The notes under the pieces: model-generated
Told to the model about the DNA's origin: nothing
The model's input: the letters and a program-made list of their open reading frames with translations, nothing else
Database searches by the model: none
Shown: piece after piece, positions 25,440 to 37,092 of the stretch
How positions within the stretch are numbered: position 1 is the first letter of the stretch
How the letters are laid out: the number at the start of each line of letters is the position of its first letter
Origin: Rugosimonospora acidiphila
GTDB lineage: Bacteria; Actinomycetota; Actinomycetes; Mycobacteriales; Micromonosporaceae
NCBI RefSeq assembly: GCF_039543385.1
Contig: NZ_BAABJQ010000016.1
Coordinates: 124,001 to 188,000 of the forward strand
Reading direction: 5' to 3'
DNA length: 64,000 nucleotides
Made by a program: the position numbers and the translations under genes

Positions 25440-26048
25440 ATGCACACGCCGACCCCCACCGACCCCCGCCGGCAGGCCCGACCCGGATCGCCACGCCCCA
25501 CCGCCGCCGACCTGGCCGCCGCGGCGGGCCGCACGCTGCCCGACGTGATAGCGCCCGGCCTCGCCGTCCTGTTCTGCGGCATCAATCCCGGCCTGCTCTC
25601 CGCCGCCGTCGGGCACCACTTCGCCAGGCCCGGCAACCGCTTCTGGCCAACCCTGCACCGCAGTGGGTTCACCGACCGTCAACTGCTCCCGCAGGAGCAG
25701 TCCGACCTGCTGGACCTGGGACTGGGCGTGACGAACGTGGCCGCGCGGGCGACCGCCCGGGCCGACGAGCTGAACACCGCCGAGCTGATCGAGGGTGCCG
25801 GCATTCTGCGCCGCAAGGTCGCCCGGTACCGGCCCCGATGGGTGGCCGTGCTGGGCATCGGGGCCTACCGTACGGCCTTCGGCGCGGCGGACGCCGTGAT
25901 CGGCGCGCAGGACAACCCGCTGGCCGGGGCTCGGGTCTGGGTGCTTCCCAACCCGAGCGGGCTCAACGCGCACTACCCGCCGCCCCGGCTCGCGGCCGAG
26001 TTCGCGGCGCTGCGCGAGGCTGCGTTCGACCCGGCAGATCGATCTTGA
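25440..26048 (+). CDS. mug: G/U mismatch-specific DNA glycosylase
   Basis: 202 aa. VLFCGINPGLLSA near residue 44 carries the GINPG water-activating loop of Mug/TDG, and WVLPNPSGLNAHY near residue 172 is the second motif that wedges the DNA. It removes uracil or ethenocytosine from G mismatches. The N-terminal 30 residues are extra and Pro/Arg-rich. TATCGT lies 8 nt before the ATG. Confidence 0.93.
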   Translation: MHTPTPTDPRRQARPGSPRPTAADLAAAAGRTLPDVIAPGLAVLFCGINPGLLSAAVGHHFARPGNRFWPTLHRSGFTDRQLLPQEQSDLLDLGLGVTNVAARATARADELNTAELIEGAGILRRKVARYRPRWVAVLGIGAYRTAFGAADAVIGAQDNPLAGARVWVLPNPSGLNAHYPPPRLAAEFAALREAAFDPADRS

Positions 26049-26109
26049 GAGCCACCGGGGCGCGGGATGCCAGCATGAGCGAGCCGCAGATGTGGAGGAC
26101 TCAACCGTC

Positions 26110-26433
26110 ATGACGAAAAAGAGGACCAGCCTGGCCGGGGTGCCGGCGGCGCGGAATCTGGGCGGAGCGTTCGAGGAATCCGAGGTGGTACGGGAGCGCC
26201 GGCCGGCCAAGATGGTCACCGCTCTGCGCCTGGACCTGGACATTCAGGCCGAGTTGGAGGTCGCCGCGAGCGCCCGCGGCATCGGCTCCTCCACCCTGAT
26301 GCGGCAGATCATCGAGGAGTGGGTCGCCGCGCACCGTGGCACGCCCGCCCCCGACCAGCTGAATGAGCTGGTGCGCCACCTCGACGCGGCTCGCCGGGCC
26401 GCCGCGTCGCTGACGCACGACCGCGCCGCCTGA
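26110..26433 (+). CDS. Ribbon-helix-helix (CopG-like) protein
   Basis: 107 aa from ATG 26110, with GGAGG 12 nt upstream; a GTG at 26092 would add six residues. VTALRLDLDIQAELEVAASARGIGSSTLMRQIIEEWV (written here in two parts: the beta strand VTALRLD and the helices after it) is a ribbon-helix-helix DNA-binding fold near residues 37-72. No toxin gene is next to it, so it may be an orphan regulator rather than an antitoxin. Confidence 0.75.
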   Translation: MTKKRTSLAGVPAARNLGGAFEESEVVRERRPAKMVTALRLDLDIQAELEVAASARGIGSSTLMRQIIEEWVAAHRGTPAPDQLNELVRHLDAARRAAASLTHDRAA

Positions 26434-26584
26434 CCGGCCCCGTCGGGGACAGCGGCGGTCGAGCGAGGCGCCCGGGCAAGATGAGCGATGCTCGTGGTAC
26501 CCGTAACCGGGCCGGATCGCCGTCGTTCTCGCAGATAGATGGGAACTTCCCCATCGACCCCTCGAGTAAAGGATCAACCGACGC

Positions 26585-29359
26585 ATGTCTGTTGAGCCTG
26601 CCGCGCCCCCACGGCCCCACTCCGCGCACGTCTCCTGGGCGCTGATCCCGATCACACCGGCGGTGAGCTGCGCACTGCTGACCGTCGGTGGCACCGGGCT
26701 GCTGCCCCGGCTCGTCGCGCTGGCCGCCGCGGTCGCCGCCTCCACCGCCGTACACGCCGGCCTGCTGGTGCGGCTCGCCCTGTCCGCCCACCTGCGCCGG
26801 CGCACCGCGCGGCTCTGCCGGCGCGCCGGGCTGCTGGGCCTGAGCCTGCTGGTCACCGGCGCGACCGTGGTCGGCACCGCCGTGACCGGGTCGGATTCGG
26901 TGTCGCACGGTGCCCTGCACGATCCGTTCGCGGCCCGGCTCGGCGCGGTCGGCCTGCTGCTGGCCACCCTGCTGTTCCTGCTCGGGCTGATCCTGCCTCC
27001 CGGGTCGACGGCCGACCCGGTGGACCGGCTGCACCAGGCCCTGGATGGCCTGGCCATCGTCGCCTGCCTGGTCTACGCCGCCTGGCTGATGGTGATCCGG
27101 CCGGCCGGCGGCACCCACGCGCTCGCGGCGGGCGTGGCGCTGTTCGGCTGCGCGGCACTGGCCATCGCGACGGTCGCCGGGCTGCGCTCGGTGCGCCACC
27201 GGCCGGCCGCCCTGGCCTGCTGCGCCGGGGCCGCGCTGGCCATCACCGGCCTGGGCACCACCGTGGCCCTCTTCGCCGGTGCCGCGCCGGCCGCCTGGCT
27301 GCCGGTGGCCGCGCTGGCGCTGGTGTTCGGGCCGGTGCTGTGCTGGGCCGGAGCGCTGGCAGCCGCACCCGAGGCGGACACCGACACGGACTCCAACGCC
27401 GCGGCGGCACCGGCCGGGCACACCACCGACCCCGGGTTCGCCGGCTACCCGATCCTGGCGGTACCGGTGGGCACCGCGCTGGCCGCGACCGCGTACCGGC
27501 TGGCCGGCGCCCGGCCGTTCGACCCGGCATCGGTGGCGCTGGGCCTCGGCGTGCTGGCCGCCCTGGCGGTACGGGAGTGCTTCACGCTGCTCGACTTCCG
27601 CCGGTACGCCCGCCTGATCGCGGCGCGGGAGGCCCGGTTCCGGTCGCTGGTCACCGGCTCGACCGACATCACCGTGGTGCTCGACGCCGACCTGGTGGTG
27701 ACCTGGCAGTCGCCGGCCTCGGCGCACCAGTTCGGGCTGCGCGACCAGGACGTGCTGGACCACCCGTTCATGGCGCTGGTGCACCCCGAGGACGCGGCGG
27801 CGGTACGGAAACGGCTGATCTCGATGCACGGCGCCCAGCCCGGCGGCACCGCCGCGCCGGTCCTGCTGTCGGCGCGGCTGCGCGACGGCGACGGCCACTG
27901 GCGCGAGACCGAGTCCACGGTCAGCGACCAGCGCGCGGTGCCGGAGGTCGGGGCGCTGGTGGTGCACGTGCGCGACGTCGGGACGCGCCGGGAGGTGGAG
28001 CGCGCGCGGCGGCGTAAGGCCCTCATCGATCAGCTGACCGGGCTGGCCAACCGTCGCCAACTGCTGGACACGCTCACCGCGATGCGCGCGGTACCCGGAC
28101 AGCCCGGCGCACTGCTGATGATCGCGTTGAACGCGCCCACCGATCGGACCGGCAAGGCCAACACCGGCGATGCCAACACCAGCAGTGCCAGCAACGGCGG
28201 TGCCAGCAACGGCGGGGGTCGGCGCGAGGTCGCCGACGAGGTGCTCATCGAGGCCGCCCGGCGCCTGCGCGGCACGATCGCCGCGTCCGACCGGCCGGCC
28301 CGGCTATCCGGCACCGAGTTCGCGGTCGCCACGGCAGAGGGCGCGGTCCGGGCGTACGCGCTGGCCAACCGGGTGCTGTCCGAGCTCAACCGGCCCTACC
28401 AGGTCGCCGGGGCCACCGTGTGCCTGACCGGCGTCGTCGGCCTGGCCGAGTTGGCCGCCGCGGACGGCGCCGCCGACGCGCTCAACCGCGCCGGGCTGGC
28501 CGTGCGGCGGGCCGGGCAGCTGCGCGGCGGCGACCGCGTCGAGTGGTACGACGAGGCGCTGGAGGCCGCCCTGCTGCGCCGGTTGACGCTGGAGCAGGAG
28601 CTGCCCGGCGCGCTCGCCCGGGGCGAACTGGACCTGGTCTTCCAGCCCATCCTCGACCTGGTCGAGGACGTACCGGTGGGCGCCGAGGCGCTGCTGCGCT
28701 GGCGGCACCCGAAGCGGGGTACCGTGCCGGCCGCCGATTTCGTGTCGGTGGCCGAGGACCTGGGCCTGATCGACGAGATCGGCGAGTGGGTGCTGCACCA
28801 CGCCTGCCGGCAACTGGCCGGCTGGCTGCACGACGGGCTGGACCTGTGGTTGTCGGTCAACCTGGCCGCCCCCCAACTCGCCGCGCCCAACCTGGTCGCC
28901 CGGGTCGGCAGGGTGCTGGACAACCACCACATCCCGGCCGAGCGGCTGGTCCTGGAGATCACCGAGCAGGGGCTGGGCCCGGACCGGCAGGGCGCCGTGG
29001 CGCAGCTGACCGGGCTGCGGTCGCTCGGCGTGCGCACCGCCCTGGCGAGCTTCGGCACCGGACCGGCCCCCCTCGCGTCCGTGCGCCGGCTGCCGGTCGA
29101 CGTGCTCAAGGTGGATCAGGCGTTGTTCACCGGCACCATCGCGCACACCGGCCCGGCCACCCCGATGATCGACGTGGTCGTGGGGCTGGGCCGCCGGCTC
29201 GGCCTGGAGATCGTCGCCGAGCGGCTGGAGGACGAGGCCCACCTCGACCTGGTACGGGCCGGCGGGTGCCGGTACGGGCAGGGGTTCCTGCTGGGCCGCC
29301 CGGAGCCGGCCGAGCACTTCGAGGCGTACCTGGAGACCCACCGCTCCCCGACCGCCTAG
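26585..29359 (+). CDS. Membrane PAS-GGDEF-EAL protein with degenerate catalytic motifs
   Basis: 924 aa. Residues 15-335 hold about eight or nine membrane segments, 345-465 a PAS domain (RFRSLVTGSTDITVV), 480-640 a GGDEF-like domain, 665-915 an EAL domain. The GGDEF signature reads SGTEF, with a Gly/Asn/Ser-rich insertion before it, so cyclase activity is unlikely. The EAL motif survives as AEALLRW, but the metal-binding DDFGTG segment reads ASFGTG and EVVAEGVE reads EIVAERLE, so phosphodiesterase activity is doubtful too. It may act as a c-di-GMP-binding or protein-binding signalling protein. Stands alone. Confidence 0.9.
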   Translation: MSVEPAAPPRPHSAHVSWALIPITPAVSCALLTVGGTGLLPRLVALAAAVAASTAVHAGLLVRLALSAHLRRRTARLCRRAGLLGLSLLVTGATVVGTAVTGSDSVSHGALHDPFAARLGAVGLLLATLLFLLGLILPPGSTADPVDRLHQALDGLAIVACLVYAAWLMVIRPAGGTHALAAGVALFGCAALAIATVAGLRSVRHRPAALACCAGAALAITGLGTTVALFAGAAPAAWLPVAALALVFGPVLCWAGALAAAPEADTDTDSNAAAAPAGHTTDPGFAGYPILAVPVGTALAATAYRLAGARPFDPASVALGLGVLAALAVRECFTLLDFRRYARLIAAREARFRSLVTGSTDITVVLDADLVVTWQSPASAHQFGLRDQDVLDHPFMALVHPEDAAAVRKRLISMHGAQPGGTAAPVLLSARLRDGDGHWRETESTVSDQRAVPEVGALVVHVRDVGTRREVERARRRKALIDQLTGLANRRQLLDTLTAMRAVPGQPGALLMIALNAPTDRTGKANTGDANTSSASNGGASNGGGRREVADEVLIEAARRLRGTIAASDRPARLSGTEFAVATAEGAVRAYALANRVLSELNRPYQVAGATVCLTGVVGLAELAAADGAADALNRAGLAVRRAGQLRGGDRVEWYDEALEAALLRRLTLEQELPGALARGELDLVFQPILDLVEDVPVGAEALLRWRHPKRGTVPAADFVSVAEDLGLIDEIGEWVLHHACRQLAGWLHDGLDLWLSVNLAAPQLAAPNLVARVGRVLDNHHIPAERLVLEITEQGLGPDRQGAVAQLTGLRSLGVRTALASFGTGPAPLASVRRLPVDVLKVDQALFTGTIAHTGPATPMIDVVVGLGRRLGLEIVAERLEDEAHLDLVRAGGCRYGQGFLLGRPEPAEHFEAYLETHRSPTA

Positions 29360-29384
29360 CGGCGGTCTCAGCGGGTAGCGCGGT

Positions 29385-30791
29385 TCAGCGGTTGGCACCC
29401 ACCGGCGCGGGCCCGGACGTTCCTGGGGTGCCCGGTGTGTCCACCGTCCCGGCGCGCACCCGGTCCCGGGTATGCCAGGCGATCACGAACACCATCAGCC
29501 ACAGCCCGCCCAGCAGCGTCGAGGCGATGACCTCGCTGGGCCAACTCCAGCCGACATAGACGCGGGCCGCGCCGACCACGAACACCAGCCCGGCCGCGGC
29601 CGTCCAGGCCGGTACCGCGATCCGCCAGCCGAAACGCCGGGACAGCAGCCATGCCAGCATGCCCAGGCTGGCGGCGACCACCGCCGTCTGGTTGGGGAAG
29701 AAGCCCGGCCTGGGGGTGGCCTGCGGCGCCCGCTCCCAATCGGCGGCCAGCGAGATGATCACCAGCGGGAGGAACGCACCCCCGGTGCCCAGCACCCCGA
29801 CCAGGTCCACCCGCCACACCCGCGAGCGCCAGTTCAGCGCCACGGCGAGCACGCCCACCAGGACCACCAGGAAGGTCCCGCGCAGCGTCAGCAGGGTGTC
29901 GGTGGCCACGCTCACCGCCGCGTGCGTGCGCCGGGACGACACCCAGTGGGTGATGAACGGGTCCGCCAGCAGCAGCCCGCTGTTGCGCACCAGGTGGTCG
30001 ACCGCCCAGGTCAGCGCGTACCCGACGCCGAGCAGAGCGAGCCCGCCGCCGAGCACGTTGACGGCGACCGCGCCGCCCACCCCGATCCGCTCGGTGAGCC
30101 AGCCGAATGCGGCCCGGTAGGCCCGGTCCACGAACCGCAGCGGCGGCCAGGCGGCCAGCCGCTTACCCAGGTCGGCCATGGGATCCGGGTGGCGGCCCAG
30201 GTAGCGGCCGATGAGCACGATCGCCACGATCACCACCACGAGGGTGAGCAGGGCGCTGGTGGCTTGCCCGAACAGTTCGGTGGCGGTGGCGTACGAGCGG
30301 CCGGCCAGGTACCCCACGACCACGGTGCCGCCGGCCACACACGCCACACCCACCGCGTTCCAGGGCAGAAAGGAGCTGTACCGCATGCCGGACATGCCGG
30401 CCAGACGGGGCACCAGGGTACGGGCGAAGGCGATGAACCGGGCCATCAGCACCGCCCGGCCGCCATGCTTGAGCAGCAGTGCGTCCGCCTTCATCCAGCG
30501 GTGCTCGCCGACCCGCTGCCCCAGCCGGGTGTGGCGCAGCCGAGGCCCGACCCGTCGCCCCTCGAAATAGCCGACGCTGTCGCCGATCAGGCCACCGGCG
30601 ATCATCAACGGCACGGCGATCCCGAGGTGCAAAGTACCCCGATAGCACAGAAACCCGACGACAAGCAGGGTGATCTCGCCGGGCGCGACCAATCCGAGTA
30701 TTGTTGCGGTCTCGCTGCCAACGATCACGGCGGCGAGGAGATAGATCAACGCCGGTGGCCAATCGGCCAGGGCGCTCAATAGCTGACTCAC
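29385..30791 (-). CDS. DedA - PAP2-like membrane fusion protein
   Basis: 468 aa. Residues 1-210 are a DedA/SNARE-associated domain: SETATILGLVAPGEITLLVVG and GDSVGYFEGRRVG carry its acidic and Gly motifs, and FARTLVPRLAGMSGM carries its conserved Arg. Residues 245-440 look like a PAP2 phosphatase with six membrane segments, but PSGH is replaced by PNQT and SRxxxGxHWPxD by ARVYVGWSWPSE, so the two catalytic His are gone. DedA proteins move undecaprenyl phosphate or phospholipids across the membrane; the second half may only be structural here. Confidence 0.88.
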   Translation of the reverse strand: MSQLLSALADWPPALIYLLAAVIVGSETATILGLVAPGEITLLVVGFLCYRGTLHLGIAVPLMIAGGLIGDSVGYFEGRRVGPRLRHTRLGQRVGEHRWMKADALLLKHGGRAVLMARFIAFARTLVPRLAGMSGMRYSSFLPWNAVGVACVAGGTVVVGYLAGRSYATATELFGQATSALLTLVVVIVAIVLIGRYLGRHPDPMADLGKRLAAWPPLRFVDRAYRAAFGWLTERIGVGGAVAVNVLGGGLALLGVGYALTWAVDHLVRNSGLLLADPFITHWVSSRRTHAAVSVATDTLLTLRGTFLVVLVGVLAVALNWRSRVWRVDLVGVLGTGGAFLPLVIISLAADWERAPQATPRPGFFPNQTAVVAASLGMLAWLLSRRFGWRIAVPAWTAAAGLVFVVGAARVYVGWSWPSEVIASTLLGGLWLMVFVIAWHTRDRVRAGTVDTPGTPGTSGPAPVGANR

Positions 30792-30916
30792 GCCGCTCCC
30801 CGTAACATGCTCCGATCTTGCCAGCCCGCAGTGCGAGCTAAAGTGGCATATCGGACGGTCCCCCGAAGTTGGGGGGCAATCTCAGGGATCGCCCCGACAC
30901 CCCGGACAATGGAAGC

Positions 30917-32778
<1,862 letters not shown>

Positions 32779-32782
<4 letters not shown>

Positions 32783-33618
32783 TCGACGGCCTCGACGACG
32801 TACCGGGGACCGTGTCGGTCTGGTGCGCGCCGCTGGGTTCGGCGGCTCCCCGGTACGAGAGGCTGCCCGACGAGCGGCACTACGCCGCGAGCACGATGAA
32901 GGTCGCCGTGCTCGCGGCGCTGCACCGGGCGCACGAGGCCGGCCGGCTGGACCTCGACGCGCCGGTACCGGTGCGCAACCGGTTCGTCTCGGCGCTGGCC
33001 GGGGCACCCGAGTTCAGCCTGGGCGGCCCGCGCGACGACAACGACGACGCGGTTTGGGACCGGCTGGGCGGCGAGGCCAGCCTGGCCTGGCTGGCCGAAC
33101 GGATGATCGTGCGGTCCAGCAACCTCGCCGCCAACCTGGTGCTGGCCCACGCCGGCTCGGACGAGGTGGCGCGGGTCTGGCGGCTGGCCGGCGCCACGCA
33201 CAGCGCCACCCCGCGCGGCATCGAGGACTACGCCGCCCGGGACGCCGGCATCGACAACCTGGTCACCGCGGCCGACCTGGGCCGGCTGCTGGACGCGCTG
33301 GCCACCGGCGCCCTGGCCGGCCCGGACGGTACGGCACGGATGCTGGCCACCCTGTTCGCGCAGGAGCACCGGGAGGACCTGGCCGCCGGGCTGCCGACCG
33401 GCACCCGGGTGGCGCACAAGAACGGCTGGGTACACGCGGTGCGGCACGCGGCCGGGGTGGTGTACCCGGACGACGCCGACCCGTACACGATCGTGGTCTG
33501 CACGACCACGACGCTGGCCGGGCGCAAGGAACCCGACGGCCGGGACGCCGCGTGCGACCTGATCGCGCGCATCGCCCGGGCGAGCTGGGACGCCCGCGTG
33601 CCCCGACCGGTCGGCTGA
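32779..33618 (+). CDS. Serine hydrolase, class A beta-lactamase-like, no signal peptide
   Basis: 279 aa from a GTG overlapping the typA stop (GTGA), so translation is coupled to typA. SxxK motif STMK near residue 37, SxN motif in RSSNLAAN near residue 117, and KTG replaced by KNG in RVAHKNGWVHAV near residue 215. There is no export signal, unlike true beta-lactamases, so it probably works in the cytoplasm on a peptide, ester or lactam. Antibiotic resistance should not be assumed. A longer frame from 32680 lies antiparallel-free inside typA and is not needed. Confidence 0.85.
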
Positions 33619-33670
33619 CCGGCGCTGCGACCGGCCCGGCCCGGCGCGACGAACAGGACCAGGCCGGCCG

Positions 33671-34834
33671 TCAGGCCAGCGCCTGCTCCAGGTCGGCCAC
33701 CAGGTCGTCGGGGTGCTCGATGCCCACGGAGATGCGGATGCTGCCCGTGCCGATGCCGACGGCGCGCAGTTCGTCCCCGTCGAGCTGCCGGTGTGAGGTA
33801 CTCGCCGGATGCAGGATCAGGGTTTCCGTCCCGCCCAGCGACGGCGCGAGACGGATCAGCCGTACCCTGCCCAACAGCGCCAACCCGGCCTCGAACCCGC
33901 CGGCCAGGTCGAAGCTGAACGTCGCCCCGAACCCGGAGAGGAACTTCGCGCCGATCGCGTGGCTCGGATGGTCGGCCAGGCCGCTCCAGTGCACCGCGCT
34001 GACCGCCGGGTGCGCGGCGAGCCGGCCCGCGACCACGGCCGCGTTGGCCTCGTGCGCCCGCATCCGCAGCGGCAGGGTGTGCAGGCCACGGATGGTCAGC
34101 CAGGCGGCGAACGGATCGGCGGCGGCGCCGAACTCGACCGCGTGCCCCCACAGTTCGCGGTGGTGGGCCTCCTCGGCAAAGACCGCCACGCCGCCGGTGA
34201 CGTCGGTGTGGCCGCCGAGGTACTTGGTCGCGGAGTGCACGACGATGTCGGCCCCGTGCGCGATCGGCTGGCAGTGCACCGGCGAGGCGAACGTGTTGTC
34301 CACAATGGTCAGCAGGCCCGCCTCGCGGGCGACCGCCGAGAGCGCCGGCAGATCGCTGATGTGGCCGGTCGGGTTCGAGATCGTCTCCAGGTAGAGCAGC
34401 CTGGTATTCGGCCGGATCGCCGAACGCAGCTCGCCCGCGTCGTGACCGTCGATGTAGGTCGTCTCGATGCCGTACCGCTCGGCGAGATCCCGGAGCACCG
34501 TGTAGGTGCCGCCGTAGAGCGAACGCTGCGCGACGACGTGGTCGCCGGTGCGCAGGAGCCCGTGCAGCAGCATGTTGATGGCGCCCATGCCGGAGGAGGT
34601 GGCGAGCGCGGCGGCACCACCCTCCAGGTCGGCGACTGCCTGTTCGAGGGCGCGCACGGTGGGGTTGCCGAACCGGCCGTAGACGTAGGCGCCGTCGGGC
34701 CGGGTCATGCTGTCCGCGAGCACGTGCGGGTCGTCGAAGGCGAACGACGAGGTCTGGTACAGCGGCACGGACAGCGGGGTGCTGCCGGCGACGGGAGGGG
34801 CGGTGATGTGGACCGCGCGGGTGTCCGGATGCAT
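33671..34834 (-). CDS. PLP-dependent trans-sulfuration enzyme (cystathionine gamma-synthase/lyase family)
   Basis: 387 aa fold-type I enzyme. YGRFGNPTVRALE near residue 53, SSGMGAINMLLHGL near residue 80 (phosphate binding), DNTFASP near residue 178 and HSATKYLGGH with the Schiff-base Lys near residue 203. Family members make or cleave cystathionine, homocysteine or methionine; the reaction here cannot be fixed by eye. The start at 34834 is preferred over 34888 because the family begins with HPDTRAVH. It stands alone, antisense to the serine hydrolase. Confidence 0.9.
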   Translation of the reverse strand: MHPDTRAVHITAPPVAGSTPLSVPLYQTSSFAFDDPHVLADSMTRPDGAYVYGRFGNPTVRALEQAVADLEGGAAALATSSGMGAINMLLHGLLRTGDHVVAQRSLYGGTYTVLRDLAERYGIETTYIDGHDAGELRSAIRPNTRLLYLETISNPTGHISDLPALSAVAREAGLLTIVDNTFASPVHCQPIAHGADIVVHSATKYLGGHTDVTGGVAVFAEEAHHRELWGHAVEFGAAADPFAAWLTIRGLHTLPLRMRAHEANAAVVAGRLAAHPAVSAVHWSGLADHPSHAIGAKFLSGFGATFSFDLAGGFEAGLALLGRVRLIRLAPSLGGTETLILHPASTSHRQLDGDELRAVGIGTGSIRISVGIEHPDDLVADLEQALA

Positions 34835-34959
34835 GGCTCCGATATTCGGCAGCCGCCCGGGTGCGGTCCATAGCCAATGCGGGCACATTGGTTTTGCCGA
34901 TGAAACGAATGGCGGCCCGCTGCCCGCGGTGCCTCTGCCCGCGCGGCTTTCTGCCCGAG

Positions 34960-35763
34960 CTAGCGCGCCGGGCCCAGCAGCCGGCCTCGCAGCCGCGCGA
35001 GCGCCATCTCGTCCAGGCCAAGCCCGACCCGCAGGTACGCGTCCATCGAGCCGTACTCGCGGTCGGCCTCGGCGAACGCCTCGTCCAGGTACTCCGGGGC
35101 GGCCACGAAGACCGGCCGCACCAGCTCCGGGTCCACCCCGCGCCGGGAGGCCATGGCGGCGAGGATCGCCTCGTTACCGGCGGCCGAGACCTCGTTGGTC
35201 AGCAGGTAGTCGGCGCGGATGGTGTCCCGGTCGGCGCCGAGCGCGGACAGCAGGATCGCGCTCAGCCAGCCGGTGCGGTCCTTACCGGCGCTGCAGTGGT
35301 ACAGCATCGGGCCGGTGGCGTCGGTGATGCGCTGCATCGCGGTGGCGAACCCGGCCCGGGCGGCCGGTGACGACACGAACCACCGGTAGATCGACAGCAT
35401 GGCGCCGGGGGTGCCCTCGGTGCCGAGGTCGACGAAGGCGCTCAGGTCGTGGCCGAGCAGTACGGCCGAGACGTAGGTGAAGACCGGGTGCGCCGGATCA
35501 AAGATCGGAATGTGTGCGACCTGCGGGCCGGCCGGGAGCCGGTCGGGCGGCGCCACGTCGATCTCGCTGCCGTGGCGCAGATCGAGCAGATCGGTCAGCC
35601 CGCACCGGCCGAGCCGGGTCACGTCCTGGTCGGTGAGCCGGCCCAGCGCGGGCGCCCGGTACAGCAGGCCCTCGCGGACCGTACCGCCGCCCGCCGGCAG
35701 GCCGCCCATGTCACGGACGTTGGGCGCGCCCGCCAACCCCAGAGATCGCCGCACCTCGGTCAC
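34960..35763 (-). CDS. Tyrosine-protein phosphatase (PtpB/DSP family)
   Basis: 267 aa from GTG 35763. The P-loop reads HCSAGKDRTG near residue 158, the HCxxGKDR form of mycobacterial PtpB and related tyrosine/inositide phosphatases. The N-terminus has the family NVRDMGGLP motif and DLLDLRHGSE. CAGACT (complement 35770-35775) ends 6 nt before this GTG, which suggests a leaderless start; the frame is open to 35811. Confidence 0.9.
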   Translation of the reverse strand: MTEVRRSLGLAGAPNVRDMGGLPAGGGTVREGLLYRAPALGRLTDQDVTRLGRCGLTDLLDLRHGSEIDVAPPDRLPAGPQVAHIPIFDPAHPVFTYVSAVLLGHDLSAFVDLGTEGTPGAMLSIYRWFVSSPAARAGFATAMQRITDATGPMLYHCSAGKDRTGWLSAILLSALGADRDTIRADYLLTNEVSAAGNEAILAAMASRRGVDPELVRPVFVAAPEYLDEAFAEADREYGSMDAYLRVGLGLDEMALARLRGRLLGPAR

Positions 35764-35891
35764 CGGGCCAGTCTGCCCTACCCGCCCACGATCGCCCGAC
35801 CGGGTCGCCACCCGGTACCCGACCGGGTCAGGCCCTCCGCCACGCGCCTCGCGCGCCGCGTCTCCCCGGCGTGGAGCCGCTTTCCCGGCGG

Positions 35892-36947
35892 TCAGCGGCC
35901 ACCGGCGTCGCTGCCGGCACCGGCCGGATCGGCGCTCGGCCCGGGGATCCGGGGGGCCTGCTCCGGATTCCCGGCAGCCGCATCACGGCTCGACTTGATC
36001 AGGCTGGCCACCGTGGCCACCAACAGCGCGCCCGCGATCACCGTGAGGGACAGCCAGATCGGAATGTGCGGCGCCCACGGAATCGGCTTCCCGCCGTTGA
36101 GGAACGGCAGCTTGTTGGTGTGCAGCGCGTCCAGGATCAGCTTCACGCCGATGAAGCCCAGGACCGCGGCCAGCCCGGTGGACAGGAACACGAGCCGGTC
36201 CAGCAGGTTGCCCAGCAGGAAGTACAGCTGCCGCAGCCCCATCAGGGCGAACACGTTGGCGGTGAAGACCAGGTACGCCTGCTTGGTCAGGCCGAAGATG
36301 GCGGGGATCGAGTCCAGCGCGAAGATCAGATCGGTGGTACCCAGCGCGACCATCACGATCAGCATCGGCGTGAAGGTCAGTCGGCCGGCGCGCCGCACGA
36401 GAATCCGCGCCTCGTGGTATTCGCGGGACACCGGGATCACTCGCCGGGTCCAGCGCAGCAGCGGGTTCTCCTTGAACTCCGGCTCCTCGCCCGATCCTTG
36501 CCGCGCGAGGTTGATCGCCGTGTAGAGCAGGAAGAGGCCGAACAGGTAGAAGACCCATTCGAACCGGTCCAGGGCCGCCGCGCCCACCGCGATGAACAAC
36601 CCCCGCAGGATCAGCGCGAACCCGATGCCCACCAGCAGCGCCTTCTGTTGATAGGCCCGTGGCGTGCGGAATCTCGTCATGATCACGACGAAGACGAACA
36701 GATTGTCGACGGACAGGCTGTACTCGGTGAGCCATCCGGCGAAGAACTCGCCCCCGTACCGGCCGCCGTATCCGAGCGATATGCCGATGCCGAACACCAC
36801 CGCTAGCCCGACGTAGCACGCCACCCAGAGCAACGACTCGCGGATGGACGGCGTGTGCGGCCGCCGGCCGATGATCAGCAGATCCACCGCGAGCATGGCG
36901 ATCAGGCCGACCAGGCTGACGATCCACATCAGGAGCGACACGTGCAC
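35892..36947 (-). CDS. TerC/Alx family manganese exporter-like membrane protein
   Basis: 351 aa, about nine membrane segments. The paired family motifs EYSLSVDNLFVFVVIM (near residue 75) and GTTDLIFALDSIPAIFGLT (near residue 200) carry the acidic residues thought to bind Mn2+. The start was moved to GTG 36947 because GGAGG lies 8 nt before it, inside the first codons of the longer frame (36968). A yybP-ykoY riboswitch candidate lies directly upstream. Together they point to manganese-induced Mn2+ export, as known for Alx and MntP. Confidence 0.92.
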   Translation of the reverse strand: MHVSLLMWIVSLVGLIAMLAVDLLIIGRRPHTPSIRESLLWVACYVGLAVVFGIGISLGYGGRYGGEFFAGWLTEYSLSVDNLFVFVVIMTRFRTPRAYQQKALLVGIGFALILRGLFIAVGAAALDRFEWVFYLFGLFLLYTAINLARQGSGEEPEFKENPLLRWTRRVIPVSREYHEARILVRRAGRLTFTPMLIVMVALGTTDLIFALDSIPAIFGLTKQAYLVFTANVFALMGLRQLYFLLGNLLDRLVFLSTGLAAVLGFIGVKLILDALHTNKLPFLNGGKPIPWAPHIPIWLSLTVIAGALLVATVASLIKSSRDAAAGNPEQAPRIPGPSADPAGAGSDAGGR

Positions 36948-36977
36948 AGCAAAAACCTCCGAAACCACGTAAGTGAC

Positions 36978-37092
36978 TCCAGAGGTCTCCTCCGCCGCCG
37001 GCCCGGTCCTTCCGGCGACCCGGTGGCTGACGACACCGGGTGGCTAGGCCACCGTGCTGACGACGCCGTCACATAGGGAGTACTCCCCTCCT
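36978..37092 (-). ncRNA. yybP-ykoY manganese riboswitch candidate upstream of terC
   Basis: On the minus strand AGGGGAGTA (starting near 37088) opens the element, two GTCGTCAGC words lie in the middle, several GC-rich stems follow, and GGAGGAGACCTCTGG closes it near 36982-36992, about 40 nt before the terC start. The GGGGAGUA start and the GAGACCU closing strand are hallmarks of RF00080. TerC-family genes are its commonest targets. GACAAT at complement 37102-37107 could be the -10 box. Confidence 0.75.
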
